From Arenicola marina (taxonomy: Eukaryota; Annelida; Polychaeta; Arenicolidae), in NCBI GenBank assembly GCA_964019135.1, contig OZ025249.1, positions 19,431,088-19,495,087 on the forward strand: a DNA stretch of 64,000 nucleotides. Direction: 5' to 3'. The notes under the pieces are model-generated. The model did not search any database, was not told the origin of the DNA, and worked only from the letters and a program-made list of their open reading frames with translations. Below, piece by piece: positions 25,430 to 37,700 of this stretch. The position numbers were made by a program, and so were the translations under genes. Positions within the stretch are counted from its first letter, which is position 1. Every line of letters begins with the position of its first letter.

Positions 25430-25985
25430 CCCCCTGCCCCCACATCCCCCCCGGCCCATCTGGAAAGGTGTCCAGCTCCCCCATAGCCCCACACCCCCCG
25501 GTCATACCGCCCACCCCCGGTCATAACCCCCACCTCCCGGTAACAAACTCTGGCCATGACCTGTGTATATACTGTTGGTACAAGCCATGAAAGACAGTAC
25601 ACTGGGTGGTGGCATGATATCTGCGGTGAAACTCCCCGAGAGCAGCATCGTCATGACGTCATCGTCGGTAGGACGACCTGCTTCATTAAACGCTGTGAGA
25701 AGATGATCCGAGAGTCGTGCCTTGCGATGTTGGCTGGACATTTGTTCTGTAACCGTCCGATATCACAGGCATGAGTGATCCGGTCAGTAATAAGGACTCT
25801 CCTGCAGTCACGTGATGTCGCACGTGTTCCCATGGCGAGGTATCTTCCATCGGTACCCGGGGGACGCACACGTCGGACGTCTGGTTTGGAGGAACATGAA
25901 ATACGTTGTGTTGCTTGGTTCAATTTATCTGCCCACATCTTTGACTGATTAGCATACTAGAAACAATAAAAACCGCCCGTAATGT
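25430..25985 (+). other. DLGAP5: Probable 3' UTR of the DLGAP5-like gene
   Basis: Non-coding sequence follows the TAG and leads to a canonical AATAAA at 25965-25970, about 540 bases after the stop. The first 120 bases are very C-rich. Confidence 0.6.
25965..25970 (+). terminator. Polyadenylation signal AATAAA
   Basis: First canonical hexamer downstream of the DLGAP5-like stop codon, in an A-rich context. No transcript evidence is available. Confidence 0.55.
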
Positions 25986-25989
25986 TACA

Positions 25990-27582
25990 CAAGGCAGTTA
26001 ACATTAGAATTAACACTACTTCACTGACGGAAGGGACGGCTACGCTATTGTTCACTTCATCGCCTCCTGCGCCAAAGAGAAACAACATTGGATTGATTAC
26101 TCGCTATATCTGTGATTACCTGGTAGTGTGTTGATAAACGTAAGCCAGATTCGACCCAAGAATTAAAAGGTTTCGTTCCTGGTAGTTGTCGCTCCATTAT
26201 TAATTCCGACTCGCTGACCTGTGTTCGTGAATGTTGACGGCCAGTTTATTGTTCATTGGATTTGTTTGTAAGACCGCGATTGGAAAGTTTCTTTTGATAG
26301 TGTTAAATACGATGACACTAAACTGGTGCTTTAAATATATGTAAAGAACGCTTGCACGAGTAAGTACATGTATGATATGTAATGTTTACAGGCCATTGTT
26401 TCCCGAAGAGTTTACCTCATCTTGCCTGATTCCCTGGCGTGACTTAGTTGTCTCAGCAATGGTGTCCCAGTAACGTCGACATGTGTACATATAGGGAAGC
26501 CGTGCGACCGAGGGACGGGAGTATATCACTTAAGTGGCGACATTATACATATTTTTCTTTTATACGCCATTTAATCGTTTTAATAAAGCCTGTTCTCATT
26601 ACTGATGTGTTCTGTTCTTACTTAGTGTGATATGTGTGATAAAATCATTGTGTACGCATTGAAGAATTCGTATCACACATCACAGGATCTCGCCACTCGT
26701 TACGGTCCGAAAATTACTTTATTTACAAAAAAAAAAAAAAAAAAAAAGTATCCAATGTGTATCATAACGCGCTCCCAGAATGACGTCATAACATTACGTC
26801 GGAACAACAAGTGGCGAGATCCTGTGGCGTCAATTAAAATTACTGCTAAAATTCTGGGACGTTTTTAAATATGTAATTTTCAATCACTTCATGGAAAACA
26901 ACCCTTTGATATCAAAGTGAAACGAATGCGTTAGTTCTAATCCCTGCGTTTACCAGCACGACTAATTCGCAGACGCTGATGAAATTAAAGTTTACCCCGG
27001 ATTCTATTTGAGTGGGTATATCCACTCAGTTTGTGGTCTCTGGTCTTGTGAAGGCACCATATAAGAAATGTTCTAAAACAGTATTTTCTCAATAATATAG
27101 CTTTTGTTTATCCGGAAAATTTTCCTAAGTATGCTGTGGGTTACTTTTTGCTTCTATATTCCTGCCTTTGTCCTACTTTTTCTATATTTTCATTCCAATT
27201 TTTTCATGAGAGTGCTGGACATCCTGTATAGTACTCTGACCATTGTTTGCACACGGAACAAAAGATGGTAAAAATAATATGCAGATCGCTGTGAAGCTTA
27301 CCAAATAGACATCACGGTGGCTGTCCCATCTCAAGACCTCTGTAACGTAAAAGTTTGGTCCCATATTCATCAGCGCATTGTAGTGCTCGATCACTGGCTA
27401 ACCTATGTGGGTCTTCGCTTGTGGCTTATTTTGTACAGGGTAAGCTATTTTCCAAGATCTTTGAATACATTAGGGAGTTACCCCGACTCATTGCTCGTTT
27501 CTATTAGGATTCTTACCGTTAGAGGCTAAAACGTCCTACCTAAAGACTTCAACATCAAGACTATAAAGGAAATAACTGGCGA
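25990..27582. other. Intergenic stretch
   Basis: AT-rich unique sequence with no supported gene. It holds the inverted-repeat element at 26681-26826 and ends at the G-rich array. Confidence 0.6.
26681..26826. mobile_element. Small inverted-repeat element (MITE-like), 146 bases
   Basis: Perfect 17-base terminal inverted repeats, CACAGGATCTCGCCACT at the left and its reverse complement at the right, enclose about 110 AT-rich bases with an internal A run (about 22 A). No coding capacity. No clear target duplication is seen. Confidence 0.7.
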
Positions 27583-30500
27583 GGTAGGGAGAGACCATAC
27601 CCACCGTGGGTGGTGGTGTAGGGGAGACCACACCCACCGTGGGTGGCGGGGTAGGGGAGACCACACCCACCGTGGGTGGGGGAGACCACACCCACCGTGG
27701 GTGGTGGTGTAGGGGAGACCACACCCACCATGGGTGGTAGGGTAGGGGAGACCACACTCACCGTGGGTGGTGGGGTAGGGGAAAGCCACACTCATCGTGG
27801 GTGGTGGGGTAGGGGGGAGACCACACCCACCGTGGGTGGTGACGTGGGGGGAGACCACACTCACCGTGGGTGGTGGGGTAGGGGGAGACCACACCCACCG
27901 TGGGTGGTGGGGTAGGGGGACCACACCCACCGCGGGGGGAGACCACACTCACCGTGGGTGGTGGGGTAGGGGGAGACCACACCCACCGTGGGTGGTGGGG
28001 TAGGGGAGACCACACCCACCGTGGGTGGTGGTGTAGGGGAGACAACACCCACCATGGGTGGTAGGGTAGGGGAGACCACACTCACCGTGGGTGGTGGGGT
28101 AGGAAAAGGCCACACTCATCGTGGGTGGTGGGGTAGGGGGGAGACCACACCCACCGTGGGTGGTGACGTGGGGGGAGACCACACTCACCGTGGGTGGTGG
28201 GGTAGGGGGAGACCACACCCACCGTGGGTGGTGGGGTAGGGGGACCACACCCACCGCGGGGGGAGACCACACTCACCGTGGGTGGTGGGGTAGGGGGAGA
28301 CCACACCCACCGTGGGTGGTGGGGTAGGGGAGACCACACCCACCGTGGGTGGTGGTGTAGGGGAGACAACACCCACCATGGGTGGTAGGGTAGGGGAGAC
28401 CACACCCACCGTGGGTGGTGACGTGGGGGAAGACCACACCTACCGTAGGCGGTGGGGTAGGGGGCGACCACACCCACCGTGCGTGGTGGAGTAGGGGGAG
28501 ACCACACCCACCGTGGGTGGTGGTGTAGGGGAGACCACACCCACCATGGCTGGTGGGGTAGGGGAAGACCACACTCACCATGGGTGGTGGAGTAGGGGGA
28601 GACCACACCTACCGTGGGCGGTGGGGTAGGGGGCAACCACACCCACCGTGGGTGGTGGAGTAGGGGGAGACCACACCCACCGTGGGTGGTGGGGTAGGGG
28701 AGACCACACCCACCGTGGGTGGTGGTGTAGGGGAGACCACACCCACCGTGGGTGGTGACGTGGGGGAAGACCACACCTACCGTAGGCGGTGGGGTAGGGG
28801 GCGACCACACCCACCGTGGGTGGTAGGGTAGGGGAGACCACACCCACCGTGGGTGGTGACGTGGGGGAAGACCACACCTACCGTAGGCGGTGGGGTAGGG
28901 GGCGACCACACCCACCGTGGGTGGTGGAGTAGGGGGAGACCACACCCACCGTGGGTGGTGGTGTAGGGGAGACCACACCCACCATTGGTGGTGGGTTAGG
29001 GGAAGACCACACTCACCATGGGTGGTGGAGTAGGGGGAGACCACACCTACCGTGGGCGGTGGGGTAGGGGGCAACCACACCCACCGTGGGTGGTGGAGTA
29101 GGGGGAGACCACACCTACCGTGGGTGGATGGGTAGGGGGAGACCACACCCACCGTGGGTGGTGGGGTAGGGGGAGACCACACCCACCGTGGGTGGATGGG
29201 TAGGGGGAGACCAGACCCACCGTGGGTGGTGGCGTGGGGGGAGATCACACCCACCGTGGGCGGTGGGGTAGGGGGGGACCACACCTGCCGTGGGTGGTGG
29301 GGTAGGGGGAGACCACACCCACCGTGGGTGGTGGGGTAGGGGGAGACCACACCCACCGTGGGTGGATGGGTAGGGGGAGACCAGACCCATCGTGGGTGGT
29401 GGCGTGGGGGGAGATCACACCCACCGTGGGCGGTGGGGTAGGGGGGACCACACCTACCGTGGGTGGTGGGGTAGAGGGGGACCGCACCTACCATGGGTGC
29501 TGGGGTAGGGGGAGACCACACCCACCGTGGGTGGTGGCGTGGGGGAAGACCACACTCACCGTGGGTGATGGGGTACAAGGGGACCAAACCTACCGTGGGT
29601 GGTGGGGTAAGGGGCGACCACACTCACCGTGGGTGGTGGGGTAGAGGGGGACCGCACCTACCATGGGTGCTGGGGTAGGGGGAGACCACACTCACCGTGG
29701 GTGATGGGTTACAGGGGGACCACACCTACCGTGGGTGCTGGGGTAGGGGGAGACAACACCCACCGTGGGTGGTGGCGTGGGGGGAGACCACACCCACCGT
29801 GGGTGGATGGGTAGGGAGAGACCACACCTACCGTGGGTAATGGAGTAGGGGGCGACCGCACCCACCGTGGGTTGATGGGTAGGGGGCGACCACACCCACC
29901 GCGGGTGATGGGGTAGGGGGAGACCACACCCATCGTGGGTGGCGGGGTAGGGGGCGACCACACCCACTGTGGGTGGATGGGTAGGGGGCGACCACACCCA
30001 CCGTGGGTGATGGAGTAGGGGGAAACCACAGCCACCGTCGGTGGTGGGGTAGGGGGCGACCACACCCACCGTGGGCGGTGGAGTAGGGGGAGATCACACC
30101 CACCGTGGGCGGTGGGGTAGGGGGGGACCACACCTACCGTGGATGGTGGGGTAGGGGGAGACCACACCCACCGTGGGCGGTGGAGTAGGGGGAGACCACA
30201 CACCGTGGGTGGTGGGGTAGAGGGCGACCACACCCACCGTTGGTGGTAGAGTAGGGGGAGACCACACCCACCTTAGGTGGTGTCGTAGGGGGCGACCACA
30301 CCCGCCGTGGGCGGTGGGGTAGGGGGGGACCACACCTACCGTGGGTGGTGGAGTAGGAGGAGACCACACCCACCGTCGGTGGTGGAGTAGGGGGAAACCA
30401 CAGCCACCGTGGGTGGTGGGGTAGGGGGAGACCACACCCACCGTGGGTGGTGGGGTAGGGGGAGACCACACCCATCGTGGGTGGTGGGGTCGGGGGCGAC

Positions 30501-32930
30501 CACACCCACCGTGGCTGGATGGGTAGGGGGCGACCACACCTACCGTGGGTGGATGGGTAGGGGGAGACCACCCCTACAGTGGGTGATGGAGTAGGGGGCG
30601 ACCACACCCACCGTGGGTGGATGGGTAGGAGGAGACCACACCCACCGTAGGCGGTGGGGTGGGGGGCGACCACACCCACCGTGGGTGGATAGGTAGGGGG
30701 CGACCACATCCACCGTGGGTGGATGGGTAGGGGCAGACCACACCCACCGTGGGTGATGGAGTAGGGGAAAACCACACCCACCGTCGGTGGTGGGGTAGGG
30801 GGAGACCACACCCAACATGGGTGGTGGGGTAGGGGGGTGATCACCCCCACCGTGGGTGGTGGTGTGGGGGGAGATCACACCCACCGTGGGCGGTGGGGTA
30901 GGGGGAGACCACACCCACCGTGGGTGGTGGGGTCGGGGGCGACCACACCCACCGTGGCTGGATGGGTAGGGGGCGACCACACCTACAGTGGGTGATGGAG
31001 TAGGGGGCGACCACACCCACCGTGGGTGGATGGGTAGGGGGAGACCACACCCACCGTGGGCGGTGGGGTAGGGGGAGACCACACCCACCGTGGGTGGTGG
31101 GGTAGGGGGCGACCACACCCACCGTGGGTGGATGGGTAGGGGGCGACCACATCCACCGTGGGTGGATGGGTAGGGGCAGACCACACCCACCGTGGGTGAT
31201 GGAGTAGGGGAAAACCACACCCACCGTCGGTGGTGGGGTAGGGGGAGACCACACCCAACATGGGTGGTGGGGTAGGGGGGCGATCACCCCCACCGTGGGT
31301 GGTGGTGTGGGGGGAGATCACACCCACCGTGGGCGGTGGGGTAGGGGGGACAACACCCGCCGTGGGTGATGGAGTAGGGGGAAACCACACCCACCGTCGG
31401 TGGTGGGGTAGGGGGAGACCATACCCAACGTGGGTGGTGGGGTAGGGGAGACCACACCCACCGTAGGTGGTGGCGGGGGGGGAGATCACACCCACCGTGG
31501 GCGGTGGGGTAGGGGGGGGGACCACACCTACCGTGGATGGTGGGGTAGGGGGAGACCACACCCACCGTGGGCGGTGGGGTAGGGGGAGATCACACCAACC
31601 GTGGGTGGTGGAGTAGGGGGAGACCACACCCACCGTGGGTGGTGTCGTAGGGGGCGACCACACCCACCGTGGGCGGTGGGGTAGGGGGGGGACCACACCT
31701 ACCGTGGGTGGTGGAGTAGGAGGAGACCACACCCACCGTGGGTGGTGGGGTAGGGGGAGACCACACCTACCGTGGGTTGTAGGGTAGGGGGAGACCACAC
31801 CCACCGTGGGTGGTGGGGTAGGGGGCGACCACACCCACCGTGGCTGGATGGGTAGGGGGCGACCACACCTACCGTGGGTGGTTGGGTAGGGGGAGACCAC
31901 ACCTACCGTGGGTGATGGAGTAGGGGGCGACCACACCCACCGTGGGTGGATGGGTAGGGGGCGACAACACCCACCGTGGGTGGATGGGTAGGGGGAGACC
32001 ACGCCCACCGTGGGCGGTGGGGTAGGGGGAAACCACACCCACCGTGGGTGGTGGGGTAGGGGGCGACCACACCCACCGTGAGTGGATGGGTAGGGGGCGA
32101 CCACACCCACCGTGGGTGGATGGGTAGGGGCAGACCACACCCACCGTGGGTGGTGGGGTAGGGGGAGACCACACCCAACATGGGTGGTGGGGTAGGGGGG
32201 CGATCACACCCACCGTGGGTGGTGGCGTGGGGGGAGATCACACCCACTGTGGGCGGTGGGGTAGGGGGGGACCACACCTCCCGTGGGTGGTGGGGTAGGG
32301 GGAGACCACACCCACCGTTGGCGGTGGAGTAGGGGGAGACCACACCCACCGTGGGTGGCCAGGCTTAGGGCGACCACGCCCACCACGGGTGGCCAGGTTT
32401 AGGGCGACCGCACCCACCGTGGGCGGTGGGGTAGGGGGAGACCACACCCACCGTGGGTGGCCCGGTTGAGGGCGACCACACCCACCGTGGGTGGTAGGGG
32501 GCGACCACACCCACCATGGGTGGTGGGGTAGGGTGAGACCACACCCACCGTGGGTGGTGGAGTAGGGGGAGACCACACCCACCGTGGGTGGTGGGGTAGG
32601 AGGCGACCACACCCACCGTGGGTGGTGGAGTAGGGGGAGACCACACCCACCGTGGGTGGTAACGTGGAGGGAGACCACACTCACCGTGGGTGGTGAGGTA
32701 GAGGGAGACCACACCCACCCTGAGTGGTGGGGTAGGGAGGAACACACCCACCGTGGGGGGTGTGGTAGGGGGAGACCACCCCCACCGTGGGTGATGAGGT
32801 AAGGGGAGACCAGACCCACCGTGGGTGGTGGAGTAGGGGGTGACCACACCCACCGTGGGTGGTGGAGTAGGAGGAGACCATACCCACCGTGGGTGGTGGG
32901 GTAGGGAGAGGGGGAGGGGTCGGCCACACC
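27583..32930. repeat. 5.3 kb intergenic satellite, 34-35-base unit, about 155 copies
   Basis: The unit is close to CCGTGGGTGGTGGGGTAGGG plus GGAGACCACACCCA. The core CACCCAC-C-GTGGGTG is a near-perfect palindrome, and the + strand carries runs of G that could form quadruplexes. Variants (GTGGATGGG, GACGTGGGG, GGGCGACCA) are organised in higher-order blocks, for example a 324-base period between 27676 and 28324. Long open frames on the minus strand (up to 513 codons, Pro/His/Trp-rich) arise from the lack of stops in the unit. Confidence 0.96.
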
Positions 32931-34411
32931 CAGCTTTCCCATGGACGTCACACTCTACCGAACGGTGTGGCCTGAACAAATGTCTCCGTACTGACGGCCC
33001 ACGGACGTTGAAAATAAACATTGCGTGACGTATATAGCTATAGATGGAGGAGAGAGGCGATACAGGGGCACGATTTTCAGGGTCACCCGTGTGATCAGCT
33101 GGTAAACAGGAAATATCAATCAACTAAATGGTATGTAATACCGTTAAACGTGAGAAATGTTTGAATAACTATGTTGCCGATACTTCTGCTTGCTTTCATT
33201 ACTTAAAAAATAATGTAGTGTAATGTAATGTAATGTAATCCTTAAAATAGTTGACAAGGATCCGTCATGGGTAGGAGGGATGTGGGGTATAGGTAGCAAG
33301 GGTCAACAAAATGATGGCTTCAATGTTACCATTGCGATGGCGGATTCAGAATTTGGACTTTGATAATAGTGATTTAATAATTCGGGGGTGTCCCAGAAAA
33401 CAGAGGGAGGGGGGGGGGAGTTAAAGGTTAAACTTGCCTCATCAAATACAATTTGACACATTGTCCCTCATCCAATACACCCCACCCCCTCTCACCCCCG
33501 TCCCTCCCGGGACCCTCCAGTAAGCGTCTTCTGACGTCCACGGCGTACTATGCTGAGGCACCAATTATCGAGCCACGGGTCAGCGCTCATCCATGGTGAA
33601 GACAGCCGTGACTGGCGGCCAGAGAGGCAACGACCGACGTCCCGTCACGCTTCATCGGTAATAACGCCCCTCCCCGCCACCTCTAGGGGTGAGCCACCCT
33701 CAGGGGTGATGAGGACAATCGACCACAACTATCGCTTTTTGGTGCGTCATAGTCCAAACGGACTTATTGTTTATAGCTGGGCGATGCCGACGCACCTGTA
33801 GCCTGGTAGCTAGCTGCCTTGTCGTGGTCCAGTTTAGTCGGCCCCGGGTAACATGTTCTATATAGCCCTACTGCCGTCGTTTGGTAAAGATTCTGTCGGT
33901 TATATATAAATGTAAATATACATATATGCATGTAGCATGGAGTGTGTATACATACGAAGTGCGGTGGGGGTCTTTGGCGGAACGATATGTAAGGACGTGA
34001 GAGAGAGAGACATATGTACCAGTTGGACAGGGAGGGGTTTCTTTGGCTACCACTGTGAGCGCCCCACCTGACCGTGCCGCGTGAGTGCTCACATCTCCGC
34101 CAAACCCTGCCTGCCTTGAGACCAGCCACCGCGCCGTCCCCCAATCCAGTTTTTGCTATGCGTTGACAGCATGTATAGATGTAGTATACCTAAAACAACC
34201 ACACCATTCTCACTCGCAAAGTAGGAACCCCAGGATTTATTATTATACGCTAAATCATGAACGACTTAAGTCTTCAAGTAGGTGAATGCACTTGATGGTC
34301 GTCCGGATTGCAAATTGCGGAAGCATGGAGACGTGTACATACAGAGTTGAGACGTATAGCTGCTAACCCCTAGCATACTTAAACTGTCAACCACATGCAG
34401 ATATCGGCTCT

Positions 34412-34413
<2 letters not shown>

Positions 34414-34448
<35 letters not shown>
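34414..34448. repeat. GA dinucleotide repeat
   Basis: About 17 GA units lie some 160 bases upstream of the MMP-A start codon. Confidence 0.95.
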
Positions 34449-34451
<3 letters not shown>

Positions 34452-34549
34452 TTTGGGTGTGCGTGACTTGTGTCGATTGCTGACTACTCAGAGACTTCAG
34501 AGTTGCTCGCTGGTGGGGATTACAACTACCATGTAAAGACTGAGCCACG

Positions 34550-34597
34550 ATGGATGTAAGGACCATTGAGACAGCGGATGACGTCTATCAGCTGTAA
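34550..34597 (+). promoter_or_regulatory. Possible upstream ORF in the MMP-A leader
   Basis: ATG GAT GTA to TAA gives a 15-codon frame (MDVRTIETADDVYQL) that ends 12 bases before the first MMP-A ATG. It matters only if transcription starts upstream of it, which the sequence cannot show. Confidence 0.25.
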
Positions 34598-34609
34598 GCT
34601 GGCGACCCG

Positions 34610-34759
34610 ATGTGGGTGATAGCTGCGCCAGGGACTTCACGGCTCAGTATGAGGATGCCGAACCCATGTGGCTTGGCAGTGATCGTCGTCCTGTCTGTCA
34701 TGTGTTGTCTAGTCAAAGTCGGGAGTGCAGGGGAGATTGAGTCAGAATCCGATGCTTTG
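34610..34759 (+). CDS. MMP-A exon 1, signal peptide
   Basis: The 50-codon frame ends at GTGAGT in phase 0. In-frame ATGs lie at 34610, 34649 and 34655. The later ones give a classic signal peptide (MPNPCGLAVIVVLSVMCCLV then KVGSAG, a likely cleavage region). The longer N-terminus before it is dispensable, so the true start is uncertain. Confidence 0.75.
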
Positions 34760-37700
34760 GTGAGTATATTCAACATATTTACTAACGTTTACTATTTAAT
34801 TATTACTGATGTTTTAGACATATATTTTGATACTATCCGTCCTCCTTGAGGTCTATTAACCATCTGCGGAAAAACCCCACCCGTGCCTTTCTTGGAAATG
34901 CTATGCAAGTATGGAAGCCCAGACCACCTCTCCAGCCCTGCGTGTTGTCAACGTATATTCCTAGGTAAAGACGTTTGCTTGAGGTAAAAACCTATTATAT
35001 GAGAAAGATACCTGGGAGCTTGATTGACCCAGTTTAGCAGTCATGCGCCTAAAAGCGGCCTGAAACACTTACATTTCATTTCATATGAAAAAGAAAAACT
35101 AGCCAACAACATTCTTCGTTTGACTGCTGAAACCTGCTCCATTATACGGCGTTTCTTACCGCGACACTTCAGCAGACTTCGGGACGGTCGTGTCCGGCGT
35201 GACGGGGGGCCGGCGTGACGGGGGCCGGCGTGACGGGGGGCCGGCGTGACAGCTCAGTGGGTTAGAGCGCTCGCATTGAGTGCTCTGGTCACCTGAAAGC
35301 CTAACGGCATGTGGCTCGGTAGTGCGAGCCCTGCTCTAACCATGTCTGTGTGGTCGCAGGATAAAGATCCCATGTCCTTCCCTCGCAAAGAGTAGGGGGT
35401 TACCCCCGGGGACATGGCTCCATTCTCCCATCCTTCTCCCATTGATCTGACCGAAAGTGATTAAAGCGTCCTGAATAACCAGCCAACCAACCAACCAACC
35501 GACCTGCGTGACGGCCACAGATTTACGTACACTTGCTATGGTTATACATGTTATACTTCTTCACAAGTGATGTCACATTTCTATGTATGTGCCTACACGT
35601 CACGCAATTTTAGGCCATGCGCCCACATGAAGGTGTCATGAAGGTGTCACGGAGACGTCGAGGTGTCACTAAGACGTCAATGTGTCAACAATACGTCACG
35701 GTGTCACCAAGACGTCAGTGTGTCACCAAGACGTCAAGGTGTCACCAAGACGTCAAAGTGTCACCAACACGTCAATGTTTCATCAAGACGTCAGTGTGTC
35801 ACCAATACGTCAATGTGTCACCAAGACGTCAAGGGGTCACCAAGGCGTCAAGGGGTCACCAAGGCGTCAAGGTGTCACTAAGACGTCAATGTGTCACCAA
35901 GACGTCGAGGTGTCACCAAGACGTCAATGTGTCACCAAGACGTCAATGTATCACAAAGACGTCAATGTGTCACAAAGACGTCAATGTGTCACCAAGACGT
36001 CAATGTGTCACCAACACGTCAATGTTTCATCAAGACGTCAGTGTGTCACCAAGACGTCAATGTATCACCAAGACCTCAATGTGTCACAAAGACGTCAATC
36101 TGTCACCAAGACGTCAATGTATCACCAAGACCTCAATGTGTCACAAAGACGTCAAGGTGTCACCAAGACGTCAATGTATCACCAAGACCTCAATGTGTCA
36201 CAAAGACGTCAATGTGTCACCAACACGTCAATGTGTCACCAACACGTCAATGTTTCATCAAGACGTCAGTGTGTCACCAAGACGTCAATGTATCACCAAG
36301 ACGTCAATGCGTCACAAAGACGTCAATGTGTCACCAAGACGCCAAGAGGTTGCCAAGGCATCAAGGGGTTGCCAAGGCGTCAAGGTGTCACAAAGACGTC
36401 AATGTGTCACAAAGACGTCAATGTGTCACCAAGACGTCAATGTGTCACCAAGACGTCAATGTGTCACCAAGACGTCAAGGGGTTGCCAAGGCGTCAAGGT
36501 GTCACTAAGACGTCAATGTGTCACCAAGACGTCAAGGCGTCACCAAGACGTCATCAAGACGTTATGAAGTTAATAAACTTTCCAAAAGAAATGGGAATGT
36601 GGTGCTGTATATGTGATATCGAAATTAACGCTAGCTAACTGGCGAATTGTTACGTACTTCCGCACCTTCGCTGGTAGAAAACTGTGCTACTATCAAATTA
36701 TCAACGGTCCGAAAACGAAGAAACAATTGCGCCCTTGATAAATACCTTGATCGCATTGAATGTCGCGAATCCCGGCTAACCTGTTATTCCGCGGCACGAT
36801 AGCGTGATGTCATTTAAAGGAATGAAGGCAAGCGATGACGCAACATTTGACTTTTTCAGTCTGATTGGGTTACGTTGATACCACTGCCATCGTGACTTCT
36901 CGGCCTTTTTTAGAATGCACATTATAACTTTAAGGTGTATAGCTATGAGGGTCACGCACAGACCGTATTGACATGGACGGGTCAGATATACATGCCTATT
37001 ACACAAGGCCGGCAACCTCCAGTGTAAGAATGCCTTGTCAATTCTGACCCGGCCGCTAAAAAAATAATACTCCCTATTTTCACCGAGACTGCTGTTAGGG
37101 CAGGGTGTCGTCTAGCAAGGTCAAGGACGTCTATGAGCAGCAAGATTGGAGTAAACTCTGGCCCGTAAAGGATTTGTCCCTAGTGATGATCATAATCAAC
37201 TGCGCATCGAATTTGATGGTATAAGTGAATTTGCAATTTGTATAGTGTAAACATTGGCTACTCGCTTGAAAACTTTAGTTTCTGGACTATCGTGAAAGCG
37301 GTCAAGGTATAAAACATCAGCCGGGTAAGGCCTTACGGTAGGGACTTATAAGGCCTTCTAAGCTTGAACCCACGCGTCGACTGCCATTTAACTAGAATAA
37401 CGCAATCAACACACGTCGATACCATGCCAAACCAACACAAACCAACACAAACCACCCCAAACCAACCCAAACCAAACCAACCCAAACCAAACCAACTCAA
37501 ACCACCCCAAACCAACCCAAACCAAACCAACCCAAACCAAACCAACTCAAACCACCCCAAACCAACCCAAACCAAACAAACCCAAGCCAACTCAAACCAA
37601 CACCAGCCAAGTCAAGCCAAGCCAAATCGACGCTTGCCAAGTCAAGCACTGACCAATATCCCGGACCACGTGGTTTAGCACCAGTAGAGACCTGGAAGCA

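Larger units (their letters stand above)
32931..34609. other. Intergenic stretch and 5' flank of MMP-A
   Basis: No supported gene. It contains a TAATG/GTAATG-type microsatellite near 33215-33240, a G run near 33410, and a GA repeat at 34414-34448. The MMP-A promoter should lie here, but I see no convincing TATA box with a defined start. Confidence 0.5.

Noticed and set aside
28082-29623. 513-codon minus-strand open frame, Pro/Trp/His-rich
   Set aside because: It lies wholly in the 34-35-base satellite, and other frames and both strands also give long open frames. The unit simply lacks stops, and there is no start context or splice evidence.
33550-33801. 83-codon open frame upstream of MMP-A
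   Set aside because: Short, composition unlike the real exons, no family match and no splice support.
35617-36638. Three overlapping forward open frames of 205-318 codons
   Set aside because: A 19-base repeat rotates through all frames, so one stop-free unit opens all three. It lies in an intron.
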